Below, piece by piece: positions 44,451-55,270 of a stretch of 64,000 nucleotides of DNA. The stretch covers positions 271,719 to 335,718 of the forward strand of contig NZ_JASAOF010000004.1 in assembly GCF_029952525.1 (NCBI RefSeq), given 5' to 3'. The first letter of the stretch is position 1. The number at the start of each line of letters is the position of its first letter. Position numbers and translations under genes: made by a program. The notes below the pieces were generated by a model that saw only the letters and a program-made list of their open reading frames with translations, made no database searches and had not been told where the DNA came from. This DNA is from Saccharopolyspora ipomoeae. GTDB taxonomy: Bacteria > Actinomycetota > Actinomycetes > Mycobacteriales > Pseudonocardiaceae.

Positions 44451-45775
44451 CGATCCACCCCGCCCATCACCGGGTCGATGGAGGCGACCGCCGCGATCAC
44501 GTCGGCCACCAGTCCGCCTTCGCACATCGCGGGCATCGCCTGCAGGTTCACGAAACTGGGTTCGCGGACGTGCACCCGCATCGGCCGGGTGCCGCCGTCG
44601 GAGACCAGGTGCGCGCCGAGCTCGCCGCGCGGCGACTCCACCGGCGCGTACGCCTGGCCGGGCGGCACGTCGAAGCCCTCGGTCACCAGCTTGAAGTGGT
44701 GGATCAGCGACTCCATGGACTGGCCCATGATCTTGCGGACGTGCTCCAGGGAGTTGCCCATGCCGTCGGCGCCGATGCTCAGCTTCGACGGCCAGGCGAT
44801 CTTGGCGTCCTCGACCATGTGCGGCCCGGACTCCATCTTGTCCACGCACTGCCGGATGATCTTCAGCGACTCGTGCATCTCCTGCACCCGCAGCGCGTAG
44901 CGCGCGTAGCAGTCGCCGGCGTTGCTGGTGGGCACCTCGAAGTCGAATTCCTCGTACCCGCAGTACGGTTCGACCTTGCGCAGGTCCCACGGCAGGCCCG
45001 CGGCGCGCAGCAGCGGCCCGGTCACGCCCAGCTGCAGCGCGCCGTCCAGCGGCAGGTAGCCGACGTCCTTGAGGCGCTGCTTCCAGATCGGCTGGCCGGT
45101 GAACAGCTTGTCGTAGTCCGGCAGCCGCGTGTCCATGACCTTGATGAACTCGCGCACCTTGTCCTGCCAGCCCTCGGGCAGGTCCTGGGCGACACCGCCG
45201 GGCCGGACGAACGCGTGGTTCATCCGCAGACCGGTCAGGAACTCCAGCAGGTGCAGGACCTCCTCGCGCTCCCGGAACCCGTAGGTCATGCCGGTGGTCG
45301 CGCCCAGCTCCATCGCGCCGGTGGCCAGGAAGACCAGGTGCGAGGAGATCCGGTTGAGCTCCATCAGCATCACGCGGAACGTCTGGGCCCGCTTCGGCGC
45401 CTCGATGCCCAGCAGCTTCTCCACGGCCAGGCAGTAGGAGGTCTCGGTGAACAGGGGCGCCAGGTAGTCCATGCGGGTCACGAAGGTGACGCCCTGGGTC
45501 CACGTCCGGTACTCGGTGTTCTTCTCGATGCCGGTGTGCAGGTAGCCGATGACCGAGCGGGCCTTGGTGACCGTCTCGCCCTCCAGCTCCAGCACCAGCC
45601 GCAGAACCCCGTGCGTGGACGGGTGTTGCGGGCCCAGGTTGATGACAACCCGCTCCTCGCCACCGGTTTCGTCCAGGAACTCGTCCCAGTCGCCACCGGT
45701 GACGGTGAAGATGCGGCCCTCGGTGGTGTCCCTCGACTCCGCCGGGTGAGCACCCGCGAGTGATTCCGTGGTCAT
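44447..45775 (-). CDS. nuoD: NADH-quinone oxidoreductase subunit D
   Basis: Quinone-site subunit related to NiFe hydrogenase, 442 residues. Conserved: [17 protein letters not shown] with the quinone-site His, [20 protein letters not shown], and C-terminal [11 protein letters not shown] 45775 with GAGAGG upstream; GTG 45784 is possible. Confidence 0.98.
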   Translation of the reverse strand: MTTESLAGAHPAESRDTTEGRIFTVTGGDWDEFLDETGGEERVVINLGPQHPSTHGVLRLVLELEGETVTKARSVIGYLHTGIEKNTEYRTWTQGVTFVTRMDYLAPLFTETSYCLAVEKLLGIEAPKRAQTFRVMLMELNRISSHLVFLATGAMELGATTGMTYGFREREEVLHLLEFLTGLRMNHAFVRPGGVAQDLPEGWQDKVREFIKVMDTRLPDYDKLFTGQPIWKQRLKDVGYLPLDGALQLGVTGPLLRAAGLPWDLRKVEPYCGYEEFDFEVPTSNAGDCYARYALRVQEMHESLKIIRQCVDKMESGPHMVEDAKIAWPSKLSIGADGMGNSLEHVRKIMGQSMESLIHHFKLVTEGFDVPPGQAYAPVESPRGELGAHLVSDGGTRPMRVHVREPSFVNLQAMPAMCEGGLVADVIAAVASIDPVMGGVDR

Positions 45776-45794
45776 CGCCCACACCTCTCCGCGA

Positions 45795-46558
45795 TCACGA
45801 GTAAGCCCTGCGCTGGTCCGGCGGCGGGATCTCCGCGCCCTTGTACTCCACCGGGATCCCGCCGAGCGGGTAGTCCTTGCGCTGCGGGTGGCCGTCCCAG
45901 TCGTCGGGCATCAGGATCCGGGTGAGCGCCGGGTGCCCGTCGTAGATCAGGCCGAACATGTCCCACGCCTCGCGCTCCTGGAAGTCGGCGGTCGGGTAGA
46001 CCGGCACCACCGACGGCAGGTGCGGGTCCTCCACGTCCACGGCGACCTCGAGCCGGACGCGACGCCGGTAGGTCATCGATGTCAGGTGGTAGACCGAGTG
46101 CAGCCGCTGCGGGGCGTCCGGGCCGTAGTCCACACCGGACACCGAGCTGCACAGCTCGAAGCGCAGCGCCGGGTCGTCGCGGAAGATCCGGCACACCTCG
46201 AGCAGGTGCTCGCGGCGCAGGTAGAAGGTGATCTCACCGCGGTCCACGGTCACCTGCTGCACGGTGTCGTCCGGAATCCCCTTGGCGCGCAACGCTTCGA
46301 AGAGCGCGTCGACGACCTCGTCGAACCAGCCGCCGTAGGGACGCTCGCTCGCGGGCGGCACGTAGGCCGGCAGGTGCAGCCCGCCGTAGCCCGAGGTGTC
46401 GCCGGTTCCGCGCACGCCGAACATGCCCTGGCGCTCGCGTCCCGCGATCGGGGCTCCCGCGCGGGCCGGCTCGGCGCCGGTGGGCGCCAGGTCGGTCGCG
46501 CGCTCGGCGCTCGAACCGGGTTCGCCGGGCGCCGGGGTGGTCTCGTCTGCCACTGGAT

Positions 46559-46562
<4 letters not shown>
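45795..46562 (-). CDS. nuoC: NADH-quinone oxidoreductase subunit C
   Basis: Hydrophilic connecting subunit, 255 residues: an N-terminal extension (1-60, Pro/Ala-rich), then the 30-kDa domain with [33 protein letters not shown] and [22 protein letters not shown] sequence ([18 protein letters not shown]). Overlaps nuoB by four bases. Confidence 0.98.
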
Positions 46563-47278
<716 letters not shown>

Positions 47279-47364
47279 CGCCGGCACTCCTTCCCGCGTC
47301 TTTGCGGCTAGTCCCTGCAGTTCGTCCAGGCGCCCGGCGGGTTACCGGGCTCAGCGCTCCGGTT

Positions 47365-47730
47365 TCAGTTCCAGTCCAGCCCGCCTCTCCGCCAGACGTA
47401 GATGTAGGCGAAGCCGACGGTCGCGATGAACAGCACGATCTCGATGACGCCGAACATCCCCAGGGAATCGGCGGAGACCGCGAACGGGTAGAGGAAGACC
47501 ATCTCGATGTCGAAGAGGATGAACAACATCGCGGTCAGGTAGTAGGCGACGGGCATCCGGCCGCCGCCGATGACGGGCTGCGGCGAGGGCTCGATCCCGC
47601 ACTCGTAGGCGTCGAGCTTCGCCTTGTTGTAGCGGCGGGGACCGACGAGCGGTGCGATCGCGACCGAGAACACGGCGAACCCCAGCGCCAGCGCGAACAA
47701 CAGCACCAACGGGATGTACGGGTCGAGCAC
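47365..47730 (-). CDS. nuoA: NADH-quinone oxidoreductase subunit A
   Basis: Three-helix membrane subunit, 121 residues, first gene of the operon. Conserved DAYECGIEPSPQPV loop and FILFDIEMVFLYPFAVS with the acidic pair. Confidence 0.98.
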   Translation of the reverse strand: MLDPYIPLVLLFALALGFAVFSVAIAPLVGPRRYNKAKLDAYECGIEPSPQPVIGGGRMPVAYYLTAMLFILFDIEMVFLYPFAVSADSLGMFGVIEIVLFIATVGFAYIYVWRRGGLDWN

Positions 47731-47853
47731 CTTTGCTGCCCTCCAACCGGTTCCGGCTGTGTGGCCCGGAACACACTTCGTCAGTCCCCGCCGAGACGCA
47801 GGTCACGCCTCAGGCATTCGGTGCGCACTCTATGCGGTCGGCCGAATCGGCTC

Positions 47854-47872
47854 CGTAGTGAGGCGAACCTAA
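47854..47872. promoter_or_regulatory. Weak iron-box-like site upstream of nuoA
   Basis: CGTAGTGAGGCGAACCTAA matches the IdeR/DmdR-type palindrome at 13 of 19 positions, with one strong half (GAACCTAA). It lies about 125 bp before nuoA and after the stop side of the reductase gene. Functional binding is uncertain. Confidence 0.3.
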
Positions 47873-47922
47873 CTTTATGACGTGTCTCACGCTTACCGGG
47901 ACATCTGACCAGACACTCAGGG

Positions 47923-49221
47923 TCACGCGCTAGGGGTGACGCGAGTAGTGGCGCTGATCACACGATCCATGGCGTCCCCGCCCTTCTCGTCGTAGAGATT
48001 TGCCAGCAGCTTCAACACGAAACGCATCAACGTCTGCCTCGGCAGGCCGTGCTTCGTGGCCATCCGCATGACCGTGGGATTGCCAATCAACTTGCTGAAG
48101 ATATTGCCGAGCCGGAAGTAGCCGCCGAGCTCCTGCTGCACCGCCGTCGGGTACCGGCGCAGCGCCTGCTCCCGGGAGAACGAGGTCGGACGGGCCATCG
48201 CGTGCACCGCGCACTCGGCCGCCAGCCGCGCCGACTGCATGGCGTAGGCGATGCCCTCGCCGTTGAACGGGTTGACCATGCCGCCCGCGTCGCCCACCAG
48301 CAGCAGGCCGTCGCGGTAGTGCGGGGTGCGGTTGAAGCCCATCGGCAGCGCGGCGCCGCCGATCTTGCCGGTGGCGTTCTCCTCCCGGAACCCCCACTCC
48401 TCGGGGGTGCCGTCCAGCCAGGCGCGCATCAACTGGCGGTAGTCGGTCTTGCCGTAGGCCGACGAGGTCGACAGGATGCCCAGCCCGGCGTTGACCGTGC
48501 CGTCGCCCATGGCGAACAGCCAGCCGTAGCCCGGCAGCAGGCGCGGTTCGTCCGGGTTGGACCGGTCCCACAGCTCCAGGTGGGACTCCAGGTACTCGTC
48601 CTTGTGGCGCGGGCTGGTGTAGTACCGGCGCACGGCCACGCCCATCGGGCGGTCGTCGCGCTTCTGGATGCCCACCGACAGCGCGAGCCGCGCCGACACC
48701 CCGTCGCAGGCCAGGACCAGCGGCGCCCGGTAGCTGACCGGCTCGCGCTCGGGACCGGTCTTCGCCTCGACACCGACGACCCGACCGGTGCGGTCGTCGG
48801 TGAGGGCGCCGGTGACGCTGGTCTGCTGGAACAGCCGGGCGCCGGCGAGCTGGGCGTTGCGGGCCAGCAGGTCGTCGAAGTCGTTTCGCGGGCGCACCAC
48901 GCCGTAGGGCGGGAAGTCCGACAGGCTCGGCCAGTCGAGGTCCAGGCTGACCCCGCCCCCGACGACGCGCAGACCCTTGTTGTGCAGCCAGCCGGCTTCT
49001 TCCCGGGTGTCGATCCCCAGGTCGATGAGCTGCTTGACGCCCCTCGGCGTGATCCCGTCGCCGCAGACCTTCTCCCGCGGGAAGACGCTCTTCTCCAGCA
49101 GCAGGACGTCGAGTCCCGCTCTGGCCAGGTACGTCGCAGCCGTCGAGCCGGCCGGTCCGGCCCCGACGACGATCACGTCGGCGTCGTCGTCCGGTCCGCG
49201 GCGGCTGGTGGCGCTGGTCAT
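47923..49221 (-). CDS. Geranylgeranyl/menaquinone reductase-type flavoprotein (MenJ-like)
   Basis: FAD-dependent reductase of isoprenoid double bonds, 432 residues. Dinucleotide motif VIVVGAGPAGSTAATYLARA (20-25 is GAGPAG), KVCGDGITPRG, and the second FAD motif LLVGDAGGMVNPFNGEGIAY. In mycobacteria MenJ saturates one bond in the menaquinone tail; the setting among nuo and men genes supports that. ATG 49221 follows GAGGAG; the frame upstream lacks a site. Confidence 0.9.
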   Translation of the reverse strand: MTSATSRRGPDDDADVIVVGAGPAGSTAATYLARAGLDVLLLEKSVFPREKVCGDGITPRGVKQLIDLGIDTREEAGWLHNKGLRVVGGGVSLDLDWPSLSDFPPYGVVRPRNDFDDLLARNAQLAGARLFQQTSVTGALTDDRTGRVVGVEAKTGPEREPVSYRAPLVLACDGVSARLALSVGIQKRDDRPMGVAVRRYYTSPRHKDEYLESHLELWDRSNPDEPRLLPGYGWLFAMGDGTVNAGLGILSTSSAYGKTDYRQLMRAWLDGTPEEWGFREENATGKIGGAALPMGFNRTPHYRDGLLLVGDAGGMVNPFNGEGIAYAMQSARLAAECAVHAMARPTSFSREQALRRYPTAVQQELGGYFRLGNIFSKLIGNPTVMRMATKHGLPRQTLMRFVLKLLANLYDEKGGDAMDRVISATTRVTPSA

Positions 49222-49383
49222 GACACTCCTCGAACTAGTGCAGTGCTCGGTGCGAACCCGCTTGTGAACGAGTTCACTAATTCCGAGTCTAGGCCGCTGC
49301 ACCAGCGCGATCGACCCTTTCTCCTACGCCACCCGAGTGAGGAAGCCCGCCCTCCGGGTGCACCGCACGAGCCCGCGAGGGGG

Positions 49384-49469
49384 TCGCCAGGTGACGGTTC
49401 TAGCCATAATTGACCGGACAAAAGGGACGCCGCACCCGGGCGATTCTGGCTAAAACCGTCCCCTGGCGA
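49384..49469. repeat. Two-copy motif with copy-specific inverted repeats, copy A
   Basis: 27-bp arms (49384-49410 and 49443-49469; TCGCCAGGTGACGGTT is part of the left arm) complementary at 24 of 27, enclosing 32 bases. The motif AATTGACCGGACAAAAGGGA (49408-49427) starts at the end of the left arm and recurs at 4487-4506. It lies between the AtuA-type operon end and the reductase gene start. Confidence 0.65.
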
Positions 49470-49479
49470 GCCGGAGCGC

Positions 49480-49779
49480 TCAGAGCTCCAGGGCGAGGAG
49501 GCGGGAGCTGAGGGTCTTGCCGTGGGTGTCCAGGGCGAGGGACGTGGTGACGCCGCCGTCGAGGGCCTGCTGGCAGGTGAACTGCAGGGCCTTCAGCAGC
49601 GGCAGCTCGTAGCGGACGACCTCGCCCCTGACCTGGCCGGACAGGTGCTCGCGGACCCGGTCCGCGGTGAGCTCGCGGCGGAGCCGCTCGTAGTCGGCGT
49701 CGTCGAGGGGGAACACCGAGAGGATCGAGGTGTCGCCCTTGTCGCCCGCGCGGCAGTGCGCGATCTCATGCAGTCGCAT
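49480..49779 (-). CDS. AtuA C-terminal-domain-like protein
   Basis: Protein of 99 residues beginning MRLHEIAHCRAGDKGDTSIL, the hallmark of the C-terminal module of acyclic-terpene-utilisation AtuA proteins, here a separate gene. It then reads VRYELPLLKALQFTCQQALD. Its start overlaps the end of the DUF1446 gene by 14 bp. Likely forms one complex with that protein. Confidence 0.85.
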   Translation of the reverse strand: MRLHEIAHCRAGDKGDTSILSVFPLDDADYERLRRELTADRVREHLSGQVRGEVVRYELPLLKALQFTCQQALDGGVTTSLALDTHGKTLSSRLLALEL

Positions 49780-51055
49780 CGTCCACCTCCAGGGTCGTGA
49801 CCTGCGAGGACACGTCCGTTCGGGGGATCAGGGCGGAGACGATGCCGATCACCTCGCGGACGTCGGCGCGGACGCCGCCGCCCCCGGCCGGGCCGTTGGT
49901 GTAGAGCGATTCGACCTCGTGGCAGACGGTCAGCGCCGCCATCCGGTCCTCCGCCATCGCCGCCACCCGCAGTCGGCACTCACCGTCCGGATCGCCCATC
50001 GCGCCCAGGACGTCGGCGCGCACCCGGAGCCCCGTTCCGCCCAACCTCGCCGTGACGACGTCGGCGGCCAGCCGCGCCCGGTCGGCGGCACCGGGACCGG
50101 CGTAGCTGATGCCGCACTCGGCCCGGTGACCTGCGCGGTAGCCGACGCTGACCTTCAGCTCGTCGGGTCGCCGCCGCCCCCGGGCACCGCTGATGCGGAC
50201 CCGGTCGCGTCCCGCCCGCTCGGCCCGGACCTCGCGGAAGTCCAGCTCCACGTCGGGCGTGCGGTAGCCGGTCGGGTCGGCGACCTCGTAGAGCAGCTGC
50301 TCCCGCACGGTGGCGACGGTGACCATCCCGCCGCTGCCCTCGGGCTTGCCGATGGTCGCGCTGCCGTCGGCGGCGATGTCGGCGAACGGGAAACCGAGCT
50401 CGGCCAGCCCGGGCACGTCCTTGACGCCCGGATCGGCGAAGTAGCCGCCGGTGACCTGCCCGGCGCACTCCAGGACGTGCCCGACCAGCGTCGCGGCGGC
50501 GGTGCGCGGCACGTCGTCGAGGTCCCAGCCCAGGCGCTGGACGATCGGCGCCACGAACAGCGAGGGGTCGGCGACCCGGCCGGTGATCACCACGTCGGCG
50601 TCCAGCGCGGGCAGCAGCTCCTCGGCCCCCAGGTAGGCGTTGGCCGAGACGATCTCGCCGTGCTCGGCCAGCGGCCGCCCGTCCTCCAGCGCGGGCGCGT
50701 CCGGGTCGAGCCGGTCCAGCACGTCGTCGCCGGTCAGCACGGCGATCCGGCCGGTGAGCCCGGCCGCGGCCATGACCTCGCGGGTGACCTCCCCGGCGCG
50801 CAGCGGATGGGCGGCGCCCATGTTGGTGATCACCCGTGCTCCGTTCGCCAGCGCCACCGGCAGCAGCCGCTCGAAGCGAGCCCGCAGCAGCGGGTCGTGG
50901 CCCTGGTCCGGATCGCCCAGCCTGCGCTGCTGCCCGAGGGCGATGGTGCGTTCGGCCAGGCACTCCAGCACCAGGTCGTCCACCCCGGCCCGGGCGAGCT
51001 CGACGGCCGGTTCGATCCGGTCCCCGGCGAACCCGGCCCCGCTGCCGATCCGCAT
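49766..51055 (-). CDS. AtuA-like (DUF1446) protein
   Basis: Protein of 429 residues: MRIGSGAGFAGDRIEPAVEL at the start, ITNMGAAHPLRAGEVTREVM, VVITGRVADPSLFVAPIVQR and VGHVLECAGQVTGGYFADPG, all typical of DUF1446. AtuA is needed for citronellol catabolism in Pseudomonas, but the wider family often goes with organic-acid transporters as here. The reaction is unknown. ATG 51055 is chosen; GTG 51064 overlaps the transporter stop (TAGTG). Confidence 0.88.
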   Translation of the reverse strand: MRIGSGAGFAGDRIEPAVELARAGVDDLVLECLAERTIALGQQRRLGDPDQGHDPLLRARFERLLPVALANGARVITNMGAAHPLRAGEVTREVMAAAGLTGRIAVLTGDDVLDRLDPDAPALEDGRPLAEHGEIVSANAYLGAEELLPALDADVVITGRVADPSLFVAPIVQRLGWDLDDVPRTAAATLVGHVLECAGQVTGGYFADPGVKDVPGLAELGFPFADIAADGSATIGKPEGSGGMVTVATVREQLLYEVADPTGYRTPDVELDFREVRAERAGRDRVRISGARGRRRPDELKVSVGYRAGHRAECGISYAGPGAADRARLAADVVTARLGGTGLRVRADVLGAMGDPDGECRLRVAAMAEDRMAALTVCHEVESLYTNGPAGGGGVRADVREVIGIVSALIPRTDVSSQVTTLEVDDATA

Positions 51056-51063
51056 CGCGCGCA

Positions 51064-52335
51064 CTACAGCACCCCCGTGACCAGCGCGACCAGCGTCATC
51101 ACCAGGGTGGTGCCGAAGGCCCAGCCGAAGATGAACCGCTGGTGGTCGCCGATGTCGACCTTGGACATGCCCAGCAGGATGAACGTCGAGGCGGTCAGCG
51201 GGCTCAGCGGGAAACCGGTGGTCATCTGCCCGAGGATCGCCGCCCGACCGATCGCGGCCGGATCACCGCCGAGCGCCGCGCTGGTCTCGGCCAGCACCGG
51301 CACCACTCCGTAGTAGAAGGCGTCCGGGGTGAACACCAGGCTCAGCGGCATCCCGGCGATCGCGGTGATCACCGGCAGCACCGCGCCCCCGGCGTCGGGG
51401 ATGACCGCGACCAGGCCCTCGGCCATCGCCTCGATCATGCCGGTGCCGGTGAGGATGCCGGTGAACACGCCGGCCGCGAAGATCACCACGACGACCAGCA
51501 CCACGTTGTAGGCGTGCTTGCCGAACAGCTCCTGCTGGCCCTGCCAGGTCGGCCGGTTGACCAGCAGCGCGACCAGGAAGGCCACCAGGAACAGCACTTC
51601 CAGGTCGGCGAGCTGGAACAGCAGGCAGCCGACGAGGGCCAGCGTGAGCAGGGCGTTGAACCAGAACCGGGCCCGGTCGGCGCCGGTGAGCCGCACCCGC
51701 TCGACGTCCTCCACGGCGATCACGCCGAGGCGCTTCCGCTCGGAGCGGCCGATCAGGTACGCGGCGAGCAGCACCCAGCAGATCCCGGCGATCATCGCGG
51801 GCAGCACGGGCAGGAACAGCTGCGCGGAGTCGAGCTCGAGCGCGGCCATCGCCCGCGCGGTAGGACCGCCCCACGGCACCATGTTCATCACGCCCGCGCC
51901 GAGGCAGACCACACCGGCCAGCACGATCCGCCGCATGCCGAGCCGCTGGTAGATCGGCAGCAGCGCGGAGACGGTGATCAGGAAGGTGGAGGCGCCGTCG
52001 CCGTCGAGGGCGACCAGCAGCGTGAGCAGCGCGGTCCCGACGGTGATCTTGAGCGGGTCGCCCTTGGCCCAGGCCAGGATGCGGGTGACGGCGGGGTCGA
52101 ACAGCCCCGCGTCGATCATCAGGCTGAAGTAGAGCACCGCGAAGGTGATCATGATGGCGACCGGGGCGACCGTGACCAGTCCGTCGGCCACGAGCTCGCC
52201 GAGCTTCGCGCCGTGACCGCTCAGCAACGCAGCGGCGATCGGGACGAGGGTGAGCGCGAACAGCACCGACACCCGGCGCGAGAGCACCAGGGCCAGGAAC
52301 ACGCCGATCGTGAGGAATCCGCTCGCGGCGAGCAT
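51064..52335 (-). CDS. CitMHS-family citrate/divalent-metal symporter
   Basis: Transporter of 423 residues with about 11-12 helices. It shows LVALDGDGASTFLITVSALL, GVMNMVPWGGPTARAMAAL and MPLSLVFTPDAFYYGVVPVL of the CitMHS family, which imports citrate or related acids with Mg or Ca. ATG 52335 follows GGAGG by six bases. First gene of a three-gene operon with the AtuA-like pair; divergent from lysR, so its substrate is probably the inducer. Confidence 0.93.
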   Translation of the reverse strand: MLAASGFLTIGVFLALVLSRRVSVLFALTLVPIAAALLSGHGAKLGELVADGLVTVAPVAIMITFAVLYFSLMIDAGLFDPAVTRILAWAKGDPLKITVGTALLTLLVALDGDGASTFLITVSALLPIYQRLGMRRIVLAGVVCLGAGVMNMVPWGGPTARAMAALELDSAQLFLPVLPAMIAGICWVLLAAYLIGRSERKRLGVIAVEDVERVRLTGADRARFWFNALLTLALVGCLLFQLADLEVLFLVAFLVALLVNRPTWQGQQELFGKHAYNVVLVVVVIFAAGVFTGILTGTGMIEAMAEGLVAVIPDAGGAVLPVITAIAGMPLSLVFTPDAFYYGVVPVLAETSAALGGDPAAIGRAAILGQMTTGFPLSPLTASTFILLGMSKVDIGDHQRFIFGWAFGTTLVMTLVALVTGVL

Positions 52336-52448
52336 GGGCGACCTCCGAACACCGCCGTTGGGTCGGACGGGAAGCGAACCGAACGGGAAGACTGTGATCC
52401 ACACCGCTCATGCCGGTCAAGCAATAAAAACGGATAGATTCATGTGCC

Positions 52449-53366
52449 ATGAGCATGGATCTGACGGTGCAGCAGCTCAGACTGGTCCTGGCCGTGCACG
52501 ACACCGGCGGGTTCACCCCGGCCGCCGAGCGGCTGCACCTCGCGCAGTCCTCGATCAGCCGCGCGGTGCGCGACGTGGAGCGCAGGGTCGGCACCACGCT
52601 GTTCCGGCGCACCACCCGGCAGCTGGTCACCACTCCGGAAGGGGTGGAGTTCTGCCTGGTCGCGCGGCGCGTGGTGGAGTCGTTCGACGCCGGGATCAAC
52701 CACTTCCAGGGCTTCCTCGCCGGTTCCCGGGGCCGGGTCCGGGTGGCGGCGCTGCCGTCGATGGCGGCGATCCTGCTGCCGCCGGTCGTCTCCGCCTACC
52801 GCGCCGAGCACCCGGACGTGGAGCTGTCGATCACCGACGGCATGTCCGACGAGGTGCTGGCCGAGGTCCGCGCGGGCACCGCCGACCTGGGCGTCACGGT
52901 CGTCGCCGAGCCGCCGCCGGACCTGGTGGTGCTCCCGATCGCGACCGACCGGATGTGCGCGGTCTTCCCGCCGGAGCACCGCTTCGCCGCTCGCGCGGCG
53001 CTGACCTGGGCAGAGCTGGCGGGCGAGCCGCACATCGCGTTCGGCGCGGACTCCAGCATCCGCCAGCACGCCGACCGCGCCTTCGCCGCGGCCGGGACGC
53101 GACCTCGCGTGGTGCTGGAATCCGGCAACATCTCGGCGGTCGCGGGGCTCGTAGCCGCTGGTCTGGGCACCGCGGTCATGCCGGGCACGGTGCTGCCGCT
53201 GGTGGCCTTCGCCGGTCTCGCGCACGTCCCGCTCACCGAACCGGAGACCCACCGCCGGATCGCGGTGATCCGCGCGCCGCACCACCCGCAACCCCCGGCG
53301 ACCAGGGCGTTCACCGAAGCCCTGACCCGAGCGCGCACACCCGCGCCGGAGACGTCCTGGCTCTGA
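52449..53366 (+). CDS. LysR-family transcriptional regulator
   Basis: Protein of 305 residues: N-terminal winged HTH (LRLVLAVHDTGGFTPAAERL, AQSSISRAVRDVERRVGTTL) and periplasmic-binding-like effector domain (VRVAALPSMAAILLPPVVSA to RRIAVIRAPHHP). Divergent from the CitMHS operon across 113 bp that is AT-rich near its own start (CAATAAAAACGGATAGATTC). Likely activates the transporter operon in response to its organic-acid substrate. Confidence 0.93.
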   Translation: MSMDLTVQQLRLVLAVHDTGGFTPAAERLHLAQSSISRAVRDVERRVGTTLFRRTTRQLVTTPEGVEFCLVARRVVESFDAGINHFQGFLAGSRGRVRVAALPSMAAILLPPVVSAYRAEHPDVELSITDGMSDEVLAEVRAGTADLGVTVVAEPPPDLVVLPIATDRMCAVFPPEHRFAARAALTWAELAGEPHIAFGADSSIRQHADRAFAAAGTRPRVVLESGNISAVAGLVAAGLGTAVMPGTVLPLVAFAGLAHVPLTEPETHRRIAVIRAPHHPQPPATRAFTEALTRARTPAPETSWL

Positions 53367-53421
53367 TCCGCTCCCGTGCGGAAGCGCTCAGATACCGCCG
53401 CCCGCGGTGGGCCCGCAGTTC

Positions 53422-54111
53422 TCAGAGCGGGTTTCGGGCGTGGTGGACCGCGACCACTCCGCTGGTGAGGTTCTTCCAGGTGGTGTCGGTCCAGCCGGCC
53501 TCGGCGATGAGCTCGGCGAGCGCGCGCTGGTCCGGCCAGGAGCGGATGGACTCCGCGAGGTAGACGTAGGCGTCCGGGTTGGAGGAGACCGCGCGGGCGA
53601 TCGGCGGCAGCGCGCGCATCAGGTAGTTCATGTAGACGCCTCGGAACGGCTGCCAGGTCGGGGTGGAGAACTCGCACACGACCAGGCGCCCGCCGGGCCG
53701 GACGACCCGGCGCATCTCGCGCAGACCGGCCACCGTGTCGGCGAGGTTGCGCAGGCCGAACGAGATCGTCGCGGCGTCGAAGGCGTCGTCGGCGAACGGC
53801 AGGTGCAGCGCGTCGGCGGCCACCAGCGGCACCCCGCGCCCCTTGCCGACCGAGAGCATGCCCAGCGAGAAGTCGGCCGCCACGCAGTAGGCACCGGAGC
53901 GCGCGAACTCGACCGTCGACACACCGCTGCCCGCGGCGAGGTCGAGGACCTTCTCGTCCTGCTGGGGCGCGAGCAGCTGCCGGGTCACCTTCCGCCAACG
54001 CCGGTCCTGCCCGAAGGACAGCACCGTGTTGGTCAGGTCGTACCGGCGCGCGACACCGTCGAACATCGCCGCGACTTCGCGTGGGTTCTTGTCCAAGCCT
54101 GCCCGAGACAC
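53422..54111 (-). CDS. menG: Demethylmenaquinone methyltransferase
   Basis: Last step of menaquinone synthesis, C-methylation by SAM. 229 residues. UbiE/MenG features: [20 protein letters not shown], motif [30 protein letters not shown] and [18 protein letters not shown]. In the mycobacterial order menG follows mgtA; the same holds here. Confidence 0.97.
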   Translation of the reverse strand: MSRAGLDKNPREVAAMFDGVARRYDLTNTVLSFGQDRRWRKVTRQLLAPQQDEKVLDLAAGSGVSTVEFARSGAYCVAADFSLGMLSVGKGRGVPLVAADALHLPFADDAFDAATISFGLRNLADTVAGLREMRRVVRPGGRLVVCEFSTPTWQPFRGVYMNYLMRALPPIARAVSSNPDAYVYLAESIRSWPDQRALAELIAEAGWTDTTWKNLTSGVVAVHHARNPL

Positions 54112-54145
54112 ACCCGCAGCGTACGTGGCCGACGCTGAGCCGGGT

Positions 54146-55270
54146 TCAGGCAGCCGCCGACTCCGCCCAGCCGCAGACGGCGGCGTAGTGATCCACCAGC
54201 TGGCGGCACAGCGCGGGCCAGGTGCGCCCGGCGACGGCGTTGCGGGCGTGGCCGCCGAAGCGCTCGCGCAGGGCGGGATCGCGCAGGTCGTCCAGGGCTC
54301 GGCGGAGCGCCTCGGCGTGCTCGGAGTCGTCGTGCGCGGGCAGCAGGTAACCGGTGCGACCCACGTCGACCAGGTCGCGGGGACCGCCCGCGTCGGGCGC
54401 GATGACCGGGACGCCGGAGGCCATCGCCTCCTGCACCGCCTGGCAGAACGTCTCGTGCGGGCCGGTGTGCACGAACACGTCGAGGCTCGCGTAGATGTCG
54501 GCGAGCTCGTCGCCGGTGCGCTGGCCGAGGAACGCCGCGTTCGGCAGCTCCCCGCGCAGCCGCTCGCGCTCCGGCCCGTCGCCCACCACGACCAGCCGCA
54601 CGCCGGGGTCGCCGTCGATCTCGGCGAGCCGCTCGATGCGCTTCTCCGGCGCCAACCGGCCCACGTAGCCGACCAGCAGCTCCCCGTTCGGCGCCAGCTC
54701 CGACCGCAGCCGCGGGTCTCGCCTGCGCGGCGTGAAGCGCTCGGTGTCGACCCCGCGCCCCCACCGGTGCACCCGCGGAATCCCGTGCTCGCGCAGGGTT
54801 TCCACGGCCCACGTGGACGGTGCCAGGGTGCGGTCGGCGTGGCAGTGCAGGCGGCGGATCCACTTCCACGCGGCCTTCGCGGTCAGCCCGAGCCCGTAGG
54901 ACTCGGCGAAACCGGCCACGTCGGTCTGGTACACCGCGACCGTCGGGACCCCGAGCCTGCGCGCGGCGTTGAGCCCCCGCGCGCCCACCACGAAGGGCGA
55001 GGCCAGGTGCACCACGTCGGGCCGGAACTCCTGCAGCCCGCGCAGCACGCGGCGGCTCGGCAACCCGATCGGCAGCGAGGACACGATCGGCAGGTCCATC
55101 GCGGGCAGCCTGATGACGGGGAAGCCCGCGTAGGAGTCGGGGCCCGGACCAGGGGCGATGACCAGGGCCTGGTCCCCTCGGCGACGCAAGTGCTCCAGCA
55201 CCCGCAACACCGAGTTCGTCACTCCGTTGATCTGCGGCAGGAAGCTCTCGGTCACGATCGCGATGCGCAC
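54146..55270 (-). CDS. GT4 glycosyltransferase, MgtA/PimB-type mannosyltransferase
   Basis: GT-B enzyme of 374 residues. N-terminal [20 protein letters not shown], middle [34 protein letters not shown], and the donor motif [20 protein letters not shown]. In M. tuberculosis the syntenic Rv0557 adds mannose to glucuronosyl diacylglycerol. The same acceptor here is an inference. GTG 55270 is chosen; the upstream frame shows no ribosome site. Confidence 0.9.
   Translation of the reverse strand: MRIAIVTESFLPQINGVTNSVLRVLEHLRRRGDQALVIAPGPGPDSYAGFPVIRLPAMDLPIVSSLPIGLPSRRVLRGLQEFRPDVVHLASPFVVGARGLNAARRLGVPTVAVYQTDVAGFAESYGLGLTAKAAWKWIRRLHCHADRTLAPSTWAVETLREHGIPRVHRWGRGVDTERFTPRRRDPRLRSELAPNGELLVGYVGRLAPEKRIERLAEIDGDPGVRLVVVGDGPERERLRGELPNAAFLGQRTGDELADIYASLDVFVHTGPHETFCQAVQEAMASGVPVIAPDAGGPRDLVDVGRTGYLLPAHDDSEHAEALRRALDDLRDPALRERFGGHARNAVAGRTWPALCRQLVDHYAAVCGWAESAAA

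Noticed and set aside
53375..53425. Possible fourth copy of the dispersed element (GCGCTCAG and CCGCCGCCCGC near the lysR/menG junction)
   Set aside because: Matches are short and scattered; no core or paired arms are present.
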